DNA from: Betaproteobacteria bacterium
Lineage (GTDB): Bacteria > Pseudomonadota > Gammaproteobacteria > Burkholderiales > Burkholderiaceae
Direction: 5' to 3'
Assembly (NCBI GenBank): GCA_009921765.1
Contig: RFXC01000041.1
Location: 1-23,673 of the forward strand
DNA length: 23,673 bases
Shown one piece after another: positions 15,998 through 23,673 of this stretch; the first letter of the stretch is position 1, and every line of letters begins with the position of its first letter. Made by a program: the position numbers and the translations under genes. Below the pieces are notes generated by a model, which saw only the letters and a list, made by a program, of their open reading frames with translations, was not told where the DNA came from and ran no database searches.

Positions 15998-16188
15998 TGA
16001 GCGCGCCAACGCCCGCCCGGACCTCGACTCGCAAGCGGCTCGCCTGGGTGTTCTGGGTGATGTTGATCGGCTTTGTGGTGTGGGATTTCCGGACGTCGGC
16101 GCCGATTGACTTGCGCGACGAGCCACCACTGATCGCGGCGGGCTCGGGGCGCAGCAGCACGGGCGGTCACTGCTCGATGTCGAAATAG
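15997..16188 (+). CDS. Small single-pass membrane protein with C-terminal cysteine, unknown function
   Basis: This 63-residue protein matches no family I recognise. It has a basic N-terminus (RTSTRKR, about 8-14), one helix rich in Trp and Val (LAWVFWVMLIGFVVW, 15-29), then a hydrophilic tail with DLRDEPPLIAAGSGR and a terminal STGGHCSMSK holding its only cysteine, C59. By the positive-inside rule the tail should face the periplasm. The ATG overlaps the transporter stop by one base (TGATG), so it is very likely translated with it. A role as an accessory subunit or sulfur-relay partner of the transporter and the exported rhodanese is my inference. It could also be an unrelated helper or a decayed remnant. 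Confidence 0.65.
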   Translation: MSAPTPARTSTRKRLAWVFWVMLIGFVVWDFRTSAPIDLRDEPPLIAAGSGRSSTGGHCSMSK

Positions 16189-16260
16189 CGCGACCCGTGT
16201 TGCGCGCTTGCGCGCTCACCTCGCGCGTCGCGCCCCGCGCTCACCCGCCTCGCGCCCCGC
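16189..16260. repeat. Convergent-gene spacer with GC hairpin and imperfect tandem repeat
   Basis: Between the small membrane protein gene and the convergent Nudix gene lies a GCGCG-CTCACCT-CGCGC hairpin (16210-16226). Overlapping it are two imperfect direct copies of GCTCACC..TCGCGCCCCGC (16214-16238 and 16239-16260). The hairpin may end transcription from either side, although there is no T run. The GCGCGCTT..GCGCG..GCTCAC string resembles the one at 11041-11064. Confidence 0.45.
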
Positions 16261-17142
16261 CTACGAAAACAGCGCGTCGAATCCTTCTTCCGGCTCGAAG
16301 CGGCCATCTCGAAACAGCAACCGCGTGGGACCCGGCATGGCGCGCTCGCGGACGGGATGGTTGGGGTCGCCGGGGTAGGCTACCAGCCGGCCGGCCTCGA
16401 CATTGCGGGGGCTTGGTTCAATGGTGGGCGGTGGCCGGCGGCGTGCCTCGGCGAGAATGTCGGCGGCGGTGCTGAAGCGTGAAAAATGCGCGAGCGTCAT
16501 GATCTGGGGCGCGGCCAGGTCGATCTCGCGGGCCCAGTAACGATCGAGCGCCTCACGCGGCCGCTGCCAGATGCCTTCGGTGGTTTCGCGCTGATCATGG
16601 CGCGCCACCTGTGCGGCAGGCGACATGGCCACAAAGAAACGCGTGTCGAAGCGCTTGTTCATGAGCGTGGCCATCCGAGGTGTGATCCAGCGCGACCACG
16701 GAATCAGCTGACTGATCTCGAGTTGCAGATCGAACGATTCAAGCAGCTCGAGAAAATTGAAGCCCTCACGCGCCTGACGCCCGACGCGTTCGGCCAGCTC
16801 GCCACTGATGCCGCGCGCAAACAGCACGCCACATTCCTCGAAAGTTTCTCGACAGGCGGCTACAAAATATCCGGCTGCGTGGTGCGGCTCGATGTCGACA
16901 TCGGCCAGTGCGCGATGCAGCGTATCGGTGTCGGTATCGAGCCGCGCGATGAGCGCCTCCTCATGATCGTCGGCGTCCACCTTGCCCCCGGGAAACACGT
17001 AGGCGCCACCCAGCACATCGGAGTTGCCATGGCGGCGCAGCATGAACACCTCGGGTCCGCGGTCGCTGTCGCGCAACAACATCACGCTGGCGGCCGGGCG
17101 GGGCGGGGTGGTGACTTCGCTTTCGTTCAGTTGCAGGGCCAT
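16261..17142 (-). CDS. Nudix hydrolase, NUDT19/acyl-CoA diphosphatase-like
   Basis: This protein is predicted to hydrolyse a nucleoside diphosphate linked to another group, most likely a CoA or acyl-CoA thioester. The 293 residues open with PPRPAASVMLLRDSDRGPEVFMLRRHG (about 13-39), then VFPGGKVDADD (49-59). The rest of the Nudix box, CRETFEECGVL (97-107), comes about 30 residues later than in the canonical Gx5Ex7REUxEExGU motif, because an insertion separates the GG from the RE..EE part. A split box is a feature of the NUDT19/RP2 subgroup, and the following ITPRMATLMNKRFDTRFFVA block also fits that group. The ATG at 17142 has an AGGAA about 7 bases upstream. It lies 40 bases downstream of the phosphatidyltransferase gene on the same strand. 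Confidence 0.87.
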   Translation of the reverse strand: MALQLNESEVTTPPRPAASVMLLRDSDRGPEVFMLRRHGNSDVLGGAYVFPGGKVDADDHEEALIARLDTDTDTLHRALADVDIEPHHAAGYFVAACRETFEECGVLFARGISGELAERVGRQAREGFNFLELLESFDLQLEISQLIPWSRWITPRMATLMNKRFDTRFFVAMSPAAQVARHDQRETTEGIWQRPREALDRYWAREIDLAAPQIMTLAHFSRFSTAADILAEARRRPPPTIEPSPRNVEAGRLVAYPGDPNHPVRERAMPGPTRLLFRDGRFEPEEGFDALFS

Positions 17143-17155
17143 GGCGCGTTCCTGT

Positions 17156-17173
17156 GGATGCCCGGGGGCATCC
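17156..17173 (-). repeat. Stem-loop between the phosphatidyltransferase and Nudix genes
   Basis: GGATGCCC-GG-GGGCATCC is a perfect 8-bp inverted repeat beginning 9 bases after the upstream stop codon. No T run follows, and the next gene's ribosome binding site comes a few bases later. It is more likely an mRNA processing or stability hairpin than a full terminator. Confidence 0.55.
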
Positions 17174-17182
17174 GCTTGAGTA

Positions 17183-17755
17183 TCAACGTGAATCGGCGTC
17201 GGGCTGACGGGCCTTTGCGGCGCGCCGTCCCCAGGACCATACGTAATTCAGACCCGAGGCAAAGATGGTGAAGGCGAGCGCAGCGTAGGCGGGTTCGAGC
17301 CCGGCGGTGATTTCGATGATACCGGCGGCGTCGACCAGAACGCCGGTCAGGACCGCAAATTCGAGCGCGGTGTTGAGCTTGGAGAGGCGCGTGGGCGCCA
17401 TTTCGTATTCATGAATCAGAAAGTGAAACGCGATCGCGCCGAATACGATGACGACATCGCGCGCGATCACTGCCGCAGCCAGCCAGCCTGGCAGCAGCCC
17501 CTCGGCTGCGAGCATCAGCGTCACGGTGAGCATGGTGAGCTTGTCAGCCAGCGGATCAGCGATGGCTCCAAAACGGGTGCGCTGGTTCCAGCGCCGGGCG
17601 AGAAAGCCGTCGATGAGATCGCCCGCAGCACACAGAACGAACAGCAGCAGCGCCATCCCGAAGGCGCGCGTGGCGAGCATGTAGGCAATGACCGGAATCA
17701 GCAGCGCCCGCGCAATGGTGATGATGTTGGGCAGCGTGAGCAGCCGCGGATTCAT
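17183..17755 (-). CDS. CDP-alcohol phosphatidyltransferase, cardiolipin-synthase/PgsA type
   Basis: This is an integral membrane enzyme that transfers a phosphatidyl group from CDP-diacylglycerol to an alcohol. The 190-residue protein contains the full catalytic signature DxxDGxxARx8GxxxDxxxD at residues 46-71 (DLIDGFLARR ... GAIADPLAD), preceded by LPNIITIARALLIPVIAYML. About six helices follow. The downstream PTRLSKLNTALEF segment resembles the SKxNTA block of CRLS1-type cardiolipin synthases more than the GKxKT block of bacterial PgsA, so cardiolipin synthesis from phosphatidylglycerol is a real option. The start at 17755 overlaps the UvrA stop as ATGA (17752-17755). A longer open frame upstream lies inside uvrA and looks non-coding. 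Confidence 0.87.
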   Translation of the reverse strand: MNPRLLTLPNIITIARALLIPVIAYMLATRAFGMALLLFVLCAAGDLIDGFLARRWNQRTRFGAIADPLADKLTMLTVTLMLAAEGLLPGWLAAAVIARDVVIVFGAIAFHFLIHEYEMAPTRLSKLNTALEFAVLTGVLVDAAGIIEITAGLEPAYAALAFTIFASGLNYVWSWGRRAAKARQPDADSR

Positions 17756-20700
17756 TTCCGATGCTGTCCCGACATGAATTCCGACAAGGCGCGGCCGGTA
17801 TGGGAGGCTGCGTTGGCTGTCAGTTGTTCGGGTGGCCCGCTCTCGACGATGCGGCCGCCCCCCGACCCACCCTCGGGGCCCAGGTCGACGATCCAGTCGG
17901 CCTCCGCCCAAATGTCGAGGTTGTGTTCGACCACCACCAGCGTGTTGCCGGCATCGACCAGACGATGCAGCACACGGATCAGCTTCTCCACGTCTGCCAT
18001 GTGCAAGCCCACGGTCGGCTCATCGAGTACATAGAGGGTGTGGGGACCAGCAGGCAGCGGCGTACCTTTCTCGAGCGCGCGTGCCCGCGCCTTGGCGATG
18101 CGCGGATCATCGACATCGGTGAGGGTACGCACCTTGGCGAGTTCGGTGACCAGTTTGATTCGCTGCGATTCGCCGCCCGACAACGTGGGGCTGGGCTGGC
18201 CGAGTGTGAGGTAGCCCAGACCCACGTCCTGCAGCAGTTGCAGCGGATGAGCAACTGAAGGGTGTGCCGCAAACCAGGGCAGGGCCTCGTCAACGCTCAT
18301 CGACAGCACATCGCCAATCGAGGCATCGCGAAGCCGGATCGACAGGGTCTCGGGGTTGAAGCGCCGTCCCCCGCAGGCATCGCACAGCACTTTCACATCA
18401 GGCAGGAAGCTCATCTCGATGGTCTGTACGCCCTGACCCTCGCAGGCCGGACAGCGGCCGCTGCCGGTATTGAAGCTGAAGCGTGACGCAGTAAATCCGC
18501 GCAGTCGCGCCTCGGCGCTATCGGCAAACAGTCGCCGGATCGTGTCCCAGAATCCGATATAGGTGGCCGGACAGGATCGGGGCGTTTTGCCGATCGGTGT
18601 TTGATCGACCTCAAGCACGCGGCTGATGGGCTGCCAACCTTCAAGCGCATCCAGGCCAGCAAGCTTGGGCGCTGATTTTCGCGCGTTGCGCGCCCGCACC
18701 TGCGCGGCCACATTGCCAAGCAGCACCTCGCGCGCGACCGTGGATTTGCCCGACCCCGATACACCGGTGATCACGCTCAGCCGGCCGAGCGGCAGACGCA
18801 CATCGACATGACGCAGGTTGTGACGGTGGGCCCCGCGCAGGGTGAGCCAGCCAGAGGGATCGCGCTCGCCCACCGCGCGGCGGGGCGATAGCGGGTGAGC
18901 GAGCGGGTGCGACAGATAGCGACCGGTGAGGCTGTCGGGCGATGCCGCGAGCGCAGCATGATTGCCGGCTGCGATCACCCGGCCCCCCAGGCGCCCGGCC
19001 CCGGGGCCGATGTCGATCACATGGTCGGCGCGACGGATGGTGTCTTCGTCGTGCTCCACCACGAGCAGGGTGTTCCCCTTGGCGCGGAGCACCTGCAGCG
19101 TGTCGAGCAGCACCCGGTTGTCCCGAGGATGAAGGCCGATGGTGGGTTCATCGAGCACATAGCACACGCCCTGCAGATTGGAGCCAAGTTGGGCGGCCAA
19201 CCGGATGCGTTGCGCTTCCCCGCCCGATAGCGTGGGCGCGGCGCGGTCGAGCGCCAGATAGCCCAGCCCTACATCGGAAAGAAAATCGAGGCGCGAGCGA
19301 ATCTCGGTGAGTACGTCGCGTGCGATCTCGGCAGCGCGGCCGGAGAACTCCACCTGCCGCAGCCAGCGTGAGCAGTCGCCGACCGGCATTGCGGTCAGTT
19401 CGGCAATCGACATTCCGGCAAGCTTCACCGCGAGCGCGGTGGCATTGAGGCGTTGGCCCCCGCAGCGAACGCAGGGTTCCTCGCCAGGGCTGTCGTCGGC
19501 GCCGTCTGAGGCCTCCGCATTGTCGTCGCGGGTCGCAGCTGCCCGGGCCTCGGCCGCAAGCTGGTCAGCCAGCTTCTCGGCGAGTGCCCCCACCGACTCG
19601 GTGCTGGTGTCCTCGCCCGAGCGGTGACGTTCATCGACTTGTGGCACATAAGGCAACTTGATGCCGGTGCCGATGCATGCGGCGCACCAGCCGATTCGCG
19701 AGTTGAAGGAAAACAGTCTTGGGTCGGGCTCGGCAAAGCTCGCCGCGCATGAGGGACAGGCGCGTCGCGTGGAAAAGAGCCTGGGCTTCACGAGCGCCGC
19801 CTCGCGCTCGAACGCGGCGGGGTCATCGGCCAAGTGGGCGGCCTCCAGCGCCTCGAGCGAGTCGATCACCATCACCCGGCCCTTGCCCAGATCGAGCGCG
19901 GTAGCAAGGGCGTCGCGAAGCTGCGCTTCATTGCGGGGATCGACCTGTAGCGAGGCCACCGGCAGTTCGATGTCATGCTCGATGAAACGGTCGATGCGCG
20001 GGAAACCGCGGGTGGGCAGGAATCGGCCATCGACCCGCAGATGGGTGTAGCCGCGCGCGCCTGCCCATTTCGCCAGATCGGTGTAGACGCCTTTTCTGGC
20101 GACCACCAGCGGTGCGAGCAGGCCGATGTGGCGACCTCTTAGCTCGGTCATGAGGCGCGCAAGGATGGCGTCGGCCGATTGCGGCTCAATGCTCACGCCG
20201 CAATCCGGACAATGCTGGATGCCCAGCTTCACATAGAGCAGCCGCAGGAAATGATAGATCTCGGTGAGCGTGGCCACCGTGCTCTTGCGGCCACCGCGGC
20301 TGGTGCGCTGCTCGATCGCCACAGTGGGTGGGATGCCGTAGAGCGCATCCACATCGGGTCGGGTGGCGGGTTGCACAAACTGTCGGGCGTAGGCGTTGAG
20401 CGACTCGAGGTAACGACGCTGGCCCTCGCCGAAAATCACATCGAACGCCAGCGTGGATTTGCCCGAGCCCGACACGCCAGTGATCACGGTCAGCTGGTCG
20501 CGCGGAATCTCGACGTCGATGTTCTTCAGGTTGTGCTCGCGTGCGTGGTGCACCAGGATTGAATGCCGGCCACGCTCGCGAAGCGCGCTTTGCAGCGGCA
20601 AGCCCTCGGCGGCAAAGCCCGACGCGTTGGCGGGTTCGGCTGCCAGCAGCGGCCGTGGCGCGTCGGCCGATGCCGTGTCGGAGCCGCTCAGCCGCTGCAA

Positions 20701-23673
20701 CTGCAGGAGATAGTCGGCAAGCGCCCGCCCGGTGGCTGACCCGGCATGCTGCGCAAGCGCTTCCGGTGAGCATGCGGCCACCAGGCGACCACCGCGTTCG
20801 CCACCATCCGGGCCCAGATCGATGACCCAGTCGGCGGCGCGCACTACGTCGAGGTTGTGCTCGATCACCAGCAGGGAATGGCCAGCGAGCAGCAGCTTGC
20901 GAAGCGCTCGCAACAGTCGCGCGACATCATCGAAATGAAGCCCGGTCGTGGGCTCATCGAACATGAACAGCGTGCCGCGACGGCCCGAACGCGCTGCGCG
21001 CCAGCCCGGCGACGCAGGTTCAGTGAGCCCCTGGCTTGCTGCCTCGGCGAGGTAGCCCGCAAGTTTCAGGCGTTGCGCTTCGCCCCCCGACAGCGTGGGC
21101 ACCGGCTGACCCAGCCGCAGATAATCGAGTCCGACATCGGATAGCGGCTGCAATCGGGACCGCACCTCCGAGTCGTCGGCAAAAAATGCGAGTGCCTCGG
21201 TCACTGTCATGTCCAGAATATCGGCCGCCGATGCCGCGGCAAACGGTGAGCCGTCCGCGCGGCGCGCGCTGGTTGCGCCGCTGATCCGAACCTCCAGCGT
21301 TTCGCTCCGGAAGCGTTTGCCGTCGCAGTCTGCGCAGCGCAAATACACGTCGGACAGAAACTGCATCTCCACATGCTCGAAGCCGTTGCCGCCGCAGGCC
21401 GGGCAGCGGCCGTCGCCGGAGTTGAAGCTGAAGGTGCCCGGTGTGTAGTGGCGTTCGCGCGCAAGTGGCGCACCGGCCAGGCGTTTTCGAATAGGATCGT
21501 AGGCGCCCACATAACTGACCGGGCTCGAACGGGCGGTCTTGCCGATCGGCGACTGGTCGACAAACACCACATCGGCAATCCAGTCGTCGCCCAGCAGACG
21601 GTCGAAGGCACCAGGCGCTTCGGTGGCCTTGCCCTTGGCTTTCATCAGCGCGGGCAGCAGCACGTTCTGCATCAGCGTGGATTTGCCGCTGCCCGATACG
21701 CCGGTGATACATACGAAGCGTTCGAGCGGAATGCTGACATCGATGCCGCGCAGATTGTGTTCGCGCGCGCCCTCGATGATGAGCTTGGGCGTGCCATCGG
21801 CCACCGGCATGGTGCGGCCGGTGACCACTTGCCGCCGGCCCGCGAGGTAGTCGCCCGTTAGCGTGTTGGCGGTGCGGAGCTTCGCGGGTGGACCATTGAA
21901 GACGATGGTGCCGCCGCGCTCGCCCGGGCCGGGGCCGATATCGATGATGCGATCGGCGGCGAACATGACCGCCGGATCATGCTCGACCACCACCAGTGAG
22001 TTGCCCGCGTCACGCAGGCGGCTCATGACCGCATTCACGCGGTCCATGTCGCGCGGATGGAGCCCGATCGAGGGTTCGTCGAGCACGAACAGTGTGTTGA
22101 CAAGCGAGGTGCCGAGCGCGGTCGTGAGGTTGATGCGTTGCACCTCGCCGCCCGAGAGCGTGCGCGACTGGCGGTCGAGCGTCAGGTAGCCCAGCCCGAC
22201 GTCGCACAGATAGGCAAGCCGCGCCCGGATCTCGATCAGCAGTTGGGCAAGGGCCTCCTCGCGCGCGTCGGCGCCGCTGCGTGAAAGGCGGGTCTGCGCA
22301 GCGACGCCGTCGAAGAACTCGCGAATCCGTTCAATGGGCAGGAGCATCAGGTCGTGCAGCGAGAGACCTGGCATGCGGGCCAGCAACTCGGCAGACCAGT
22401 CGACCCCCACCGGCCGAAAACGCTGCCAGGCGCCCCGGTCATCGCGAGCCTCGAGCGCGCGATCGGCGAGCACCTGATCGCCCACCCGCCACCAGAGCGC
22501 TTCGGGTTTGAGGCGTGCGCCCTGGCAGACCTTGCAGGCGGTGTAGGAGCGATATTTGGAGAGCAGCACCCGGATGTGCATCTTGTAGGACTTGCTCTCC
22601 AGCCATTCGAAGAAGCGGTTGATGCCATACCACTGCTTCTGCCAGTTGCCGGTCCAGTCGTCGCCCCCGTCAATCACCCAGCGCTTGTGTTCGGCGGACA
22701 GGTCGCGCCATCGCCGGTCTAACGGAACCCCTGCGCGCGGCGCGAACCTCGCCAGGTCGCGCTGACAATCCTTGAAGCTTTCGGTCTGCCAGGGCCGTAC
22801 CGCGCCGTCGGCGAGCGTGCGGCTTTCGTCGGGGATGACCAGGCCAAGATCGATCCCGATCACCCGGCCAAAGCCGCGACAGGTCTCGCACGCGCCGAGC
22901 GGCGAGTTGAATGAGAACAGGCTGGGCAGAGGCTCTGAATAGCTGATGTCGCAGTCGGCGCAGTGGAGGCCGCTGCTGTAGCGCCAGACCGCAGCGTCGT
23001 TGCCCGAATCATCGAGCGCGTGGACCGACAGCCGCCCCTGGCCCTGACGCATGGCCGCCTCGATGGCCTCGCCCAGTCGGCTCCGTTCGACGGTGCTCGC
23101 GCGAAACCGGTCTTGCACCACCCAAAGTACGGTACGGCTGCTGTCATCGCGCGCGGGACTGCGGTGGTGGACGCGGGTATAGCCCTGGGCCTGCAGATGC
23201 TGCTCGACTTCGGCCTCGGTGAAGTTCGACGGCACCCTCACTTCGAAGCAGACCAGAAGCCGCGGGTCGCCGGCCTCGGTGGCTCGCCTGATCACGCTGT
23301 CCACGACATCGGCGGCGCTGTCGCGCTGCACCGTCTGACCGCAGCAGCGGCAGTGCAGCCGTGCCGTGCGCGCCAGCAAAAGCTTCAGGTGATCGTTGAT
23401 CTCGGTCATGGTGCCGACCGTGGAGCGCGACGTGCGCACCGGATTGGTCTGATCAATGGCGATCGCAGGCGGCACCCCCTCGATCCGGTCGACCTGCGGC
23501 TTGTCCATGCGGTCGAGGAACTGGCGCGCGTAGGCCGAGAAGGTCTCGACGTAGCGGCGCTGACCCTCGGCATAGAGCGTATCGAACACCAGCGAGGATT
23601 TGCCGGAGCCCGATACGCCAGTGACCACGACCAGTTCACCGGTCGGGATGTCGAGGTCGATGTTCTTGAGATT
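17752..23673 (-). CDS. uvrA: Double-length UvrA: two UvrA proteins fused in tandem (5' end beyond the window)
   Basis: UvrA is the DNA damage-sensing ABC ATPase of nucleotide excision repair and normally has about 940 residues and works as a dimer. This frame runs for at least 1958 codons from 23628, and it extends in phase to the right edge (reading [16 protein letters not shown]), so the true start is outside. It holds four ATPase cores. Walker A GVSGSGKS occurs near residues 5, 642, 1050 and 1620; signatures [27 protein letters not shown] and LSGGESQRI occur near 490, 846, 1465 and 1814. Four zinc modules with CxxC pairs lie near 225-250, 740-770, 1290-1317 and 1723-1750. A low-complexity linker (about 990-1030) joins the halves. 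Both halves keep every Walker and signature motif, so the protein could act as a covalent UvrA dimer. Similar long UvrA proteins exist, to my recollection, in other betaproteobacteria. Confidence 0.93.
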   Translation of the reverse strand, partial: NLKNIDLDIPTGELVVVTGVSGSGKSSLVFDTLYAEGQRRYVETFSAYARQFLDRMDKPQVDRIEGVPPAIAIDQTNPVRTSRSTVGTMTEINDHLKLLLARTARLHCRCCGQTVQRDSAADVVDSVIRRATEAGDPRLLVCFEVRVPSNFTEAEVEQHLQAQGYTRVHHRSPARDDSSRTVLWVVQDRFRASTVERSRLGEAIEAAMRQGQGRLSVHALDDSGNDAAVWRYSSGLHCADCDISYSEPLPSLFSFNSPLGACETCRGFGRVIGIDLGLVIPDESRTLADGAVRPWQTESFKDCQRDLARFAPRAGVPLDRRWRDLSAEHKRWVIDGGDDWTGNWQKQWYGINRFFEWLESKSYKMHIRVLLSKYRSYTACKVCQGARLKPEALWWRVGDQVLADRALEARDDRGAWQRFRPVGVDWSAELLARMPGLSLHDLMLLPIERIREFFDGVAAQTRLSRSGADAREEALAQLLIEIRARLAYLCDVGLGYLTLDRQSRTLSGGEVQRINLTTALGTSLVNTLFVLDEPSIGLHPRDMDRVNAVMSRLRDAGNSLVVVEHDPAVMFAADRIIDIGPGPGERGGTIVFNGPPAKLRTANTLTGDYLAGRRQVVTGRTMPVADGTPKLIIEGAREHNLRGIDVSIPLERFVCITGVSGSGKSTLMQNVLLPALMKAKGKATEAPGAFDRLLGDDWIADVVFVDQSPIGKTARSSPVSYVGAYDPIRKRLAGAPLARERHYTPGTFSFNSGDGRCPACGGNGFEHVEMQFLSDVYLRCADCDGKRFRSETLEVRISGATSARRADGSPFAAASAADILDMTVTEALAFFADDSEVRSRLQPLSDVGLDYLRLGQPVPTLSGGEAQRLKLAGYLAEAASQGLTEPASPGWRAARSGRRGTLFMFDEPTTGLHFDDVARLLRALRKLLLAGHSLLVIEHNLDVVRAADWVIDLGPDGGERGGRLVAACSPEALAQHAGSATGRALADYLLQLQRLSGSDTASADAPRPLLAAEPANASGFAAEGLPLQSALRERGRHSILVHHAREHNLKNIDVEIPRDQLTVITGVSGSGKSTLAFDVIFGEGQRRYLESLNAYARQFVQPATRPDVDALYGIPPTVAIEQRTSRGGRKSTVATLTEIYHFLRLLYVKLGIQHCPDCGVSIEPQSADAILARLMTELRGRHIGLLAPLVVARKGVYTDLAKWAGARGYTHLRVDGRFLPTRGFPRIDRFIEHDIELPVASLQVDPRNEAQLRDALATALDLGKGRVMVIDSLEALEAAHLADDPAAFEREAALVKPRLFSTRRACPSCAASFAEPDPRLFSFNSRIGWCAACIGTGIKLPYVPQVDERHRSGEDTSTESVGALAEKLADQLAAEARAAATRDDNAEASDGADDSPGEEPCVRCGGQRLNATALAVKLAGMSIAELTAMPVGDCSRWLRQVEFSGRAAEIARDVLTEIRSRLDFLSDVGLGYLALDRAAPTLSGGEAQRIRLAAQLGSNLQGVCYVLDEPTIGLHPRDNRVLLDTLQVLRAKGNTLLVVEHDEDTIRRADHVIDIGPGAGRLGGRVIAAGNHAALAASPDSLTGRYLSHPLAHPLSPRRAVGERDPSGWLTLRGAHRHNLRHVDVRLPLGRLSVITGVSGSGKSTVAREVLLGNVAAQVRARNARKSAPKLAGLDALEGWQPISRVLEVDQTPIGKTPRSCPATYIGFWDTIRRLFADSAEARLRGFTASRFSFNTGSGRCPACEGQGVQTIEMSFLPDVKVLCDACGGRRFNPETLSIRLRDASIGDVLSMSVDEALPWFAAHPSVAHPLQLLQDVGLGYLTLGQPSPTLSGGESQRIKLVTELAKVRTLTDVDDPRIAKARARALEKGTPLPAGPHTLYVLDEPTVGLHMADVEKLIRVLHRLVDAGNTLVVVEHNLDIWAEADWIVDLGPEGGSGGGRIVESGPPEQLTANAASHTGRALSEFMSGQHRK

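Noticed and set aside
17756..17911. 52-residue N-terminal extension of the phosphatidyltransferase
   Set aside because: It lies wholly inside the UvrA gene in another frame, is Arg/Gly-rich, and the ATGA-overlap start gives a normal family N-terminus.
1..23673. CRISPR array, tRNA, rRNA, IS element or phage genes
   Set aside because: I saw no regularly spaced repeats, cloverleaf-like sequence, conserved rRNA segments, transposase or integrase frames.

Overview
The window is GC-rich, densely packed Gram-negative bacterial DNA. The gene content (System I cytochrome c maturation, an RND pump fragment, an FtsX-type exporter, a very long double UvrA, a YeeE-type sulfur transporter) fits a proteobacterium, most likely a betaproteobacterium of the Burkholderiales type. 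That placement is an inference from gene style, not from a marker gene. No rRNA, tRNA, IS element, phage gene or CRISPR array was found. Apart from the left end, the window looks like a coherent housekeeping chromosome segment.

Layout from the left. Bases 1 to about 550 hold an internal piece of an MdtB/MdtC-like RND efflux permease on the + strand. It breaks abruptly and head-on into the 3' end of ccmF on the - strand at a near-palindrome, CGCGTGACGCG (540-550). This is either a rearrangement or an assembly chimera, and ccmG and ccmH, expected next, are absent. From about 550 to 6600 (- strand) lies a tightly coupled cytochrome c maturation operon in the order ccmI-ccmA-ccmB-ccmC-ccmD-ccmE-ccmF. 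Almost every junction is a 1-4 base start/stop overlap. ccmI is first, whereas it is usually last. From 6663 to 11012 (- strand) is a three-gene exporter: a LolD/MacB-type ATPase, a permease with two FtsX domains, and an HlyD-type membrane fusion protein. It is followed 62 bases later by ccmI. Upstream of it on the same strand is an ArgE-type M20 deacetylase (11082-12257).

The + strand segment 12344-16188 begins divergently from argE with an omega-amino acid:pyruvate-type aminotransferase. After a 207-base spacer with a perfect 18-bp palindrome and a promoter-like AT-rich patch bearing a 13-bp direct repeat, it continues with a sulfur module. This consists of an exported tandem-rhodanese sulfurtransferase, a YeeE/TsuA-family thiosulfate-type transporter, and an overlapping 63-residue single-pass membrane protein with one cysteine near its C-terminus. 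The three probably work together to process and import a reduced sulfur compound. The small protein is the most likely undescribed component in the window.

The right third is on the - strand: a partial gene of at least 1958 codons for two complete UvrA proteins fused head to tail (four ABC ATPase cores, four zinc modules), a CDP-alcohol phosphatidyltransferase that overlaps it by ATGA, and a Nudix hydrolase with a split Nudix box. The UvrA gene runs off the right edge. No stretch longer than 300 bases lacks a gene.
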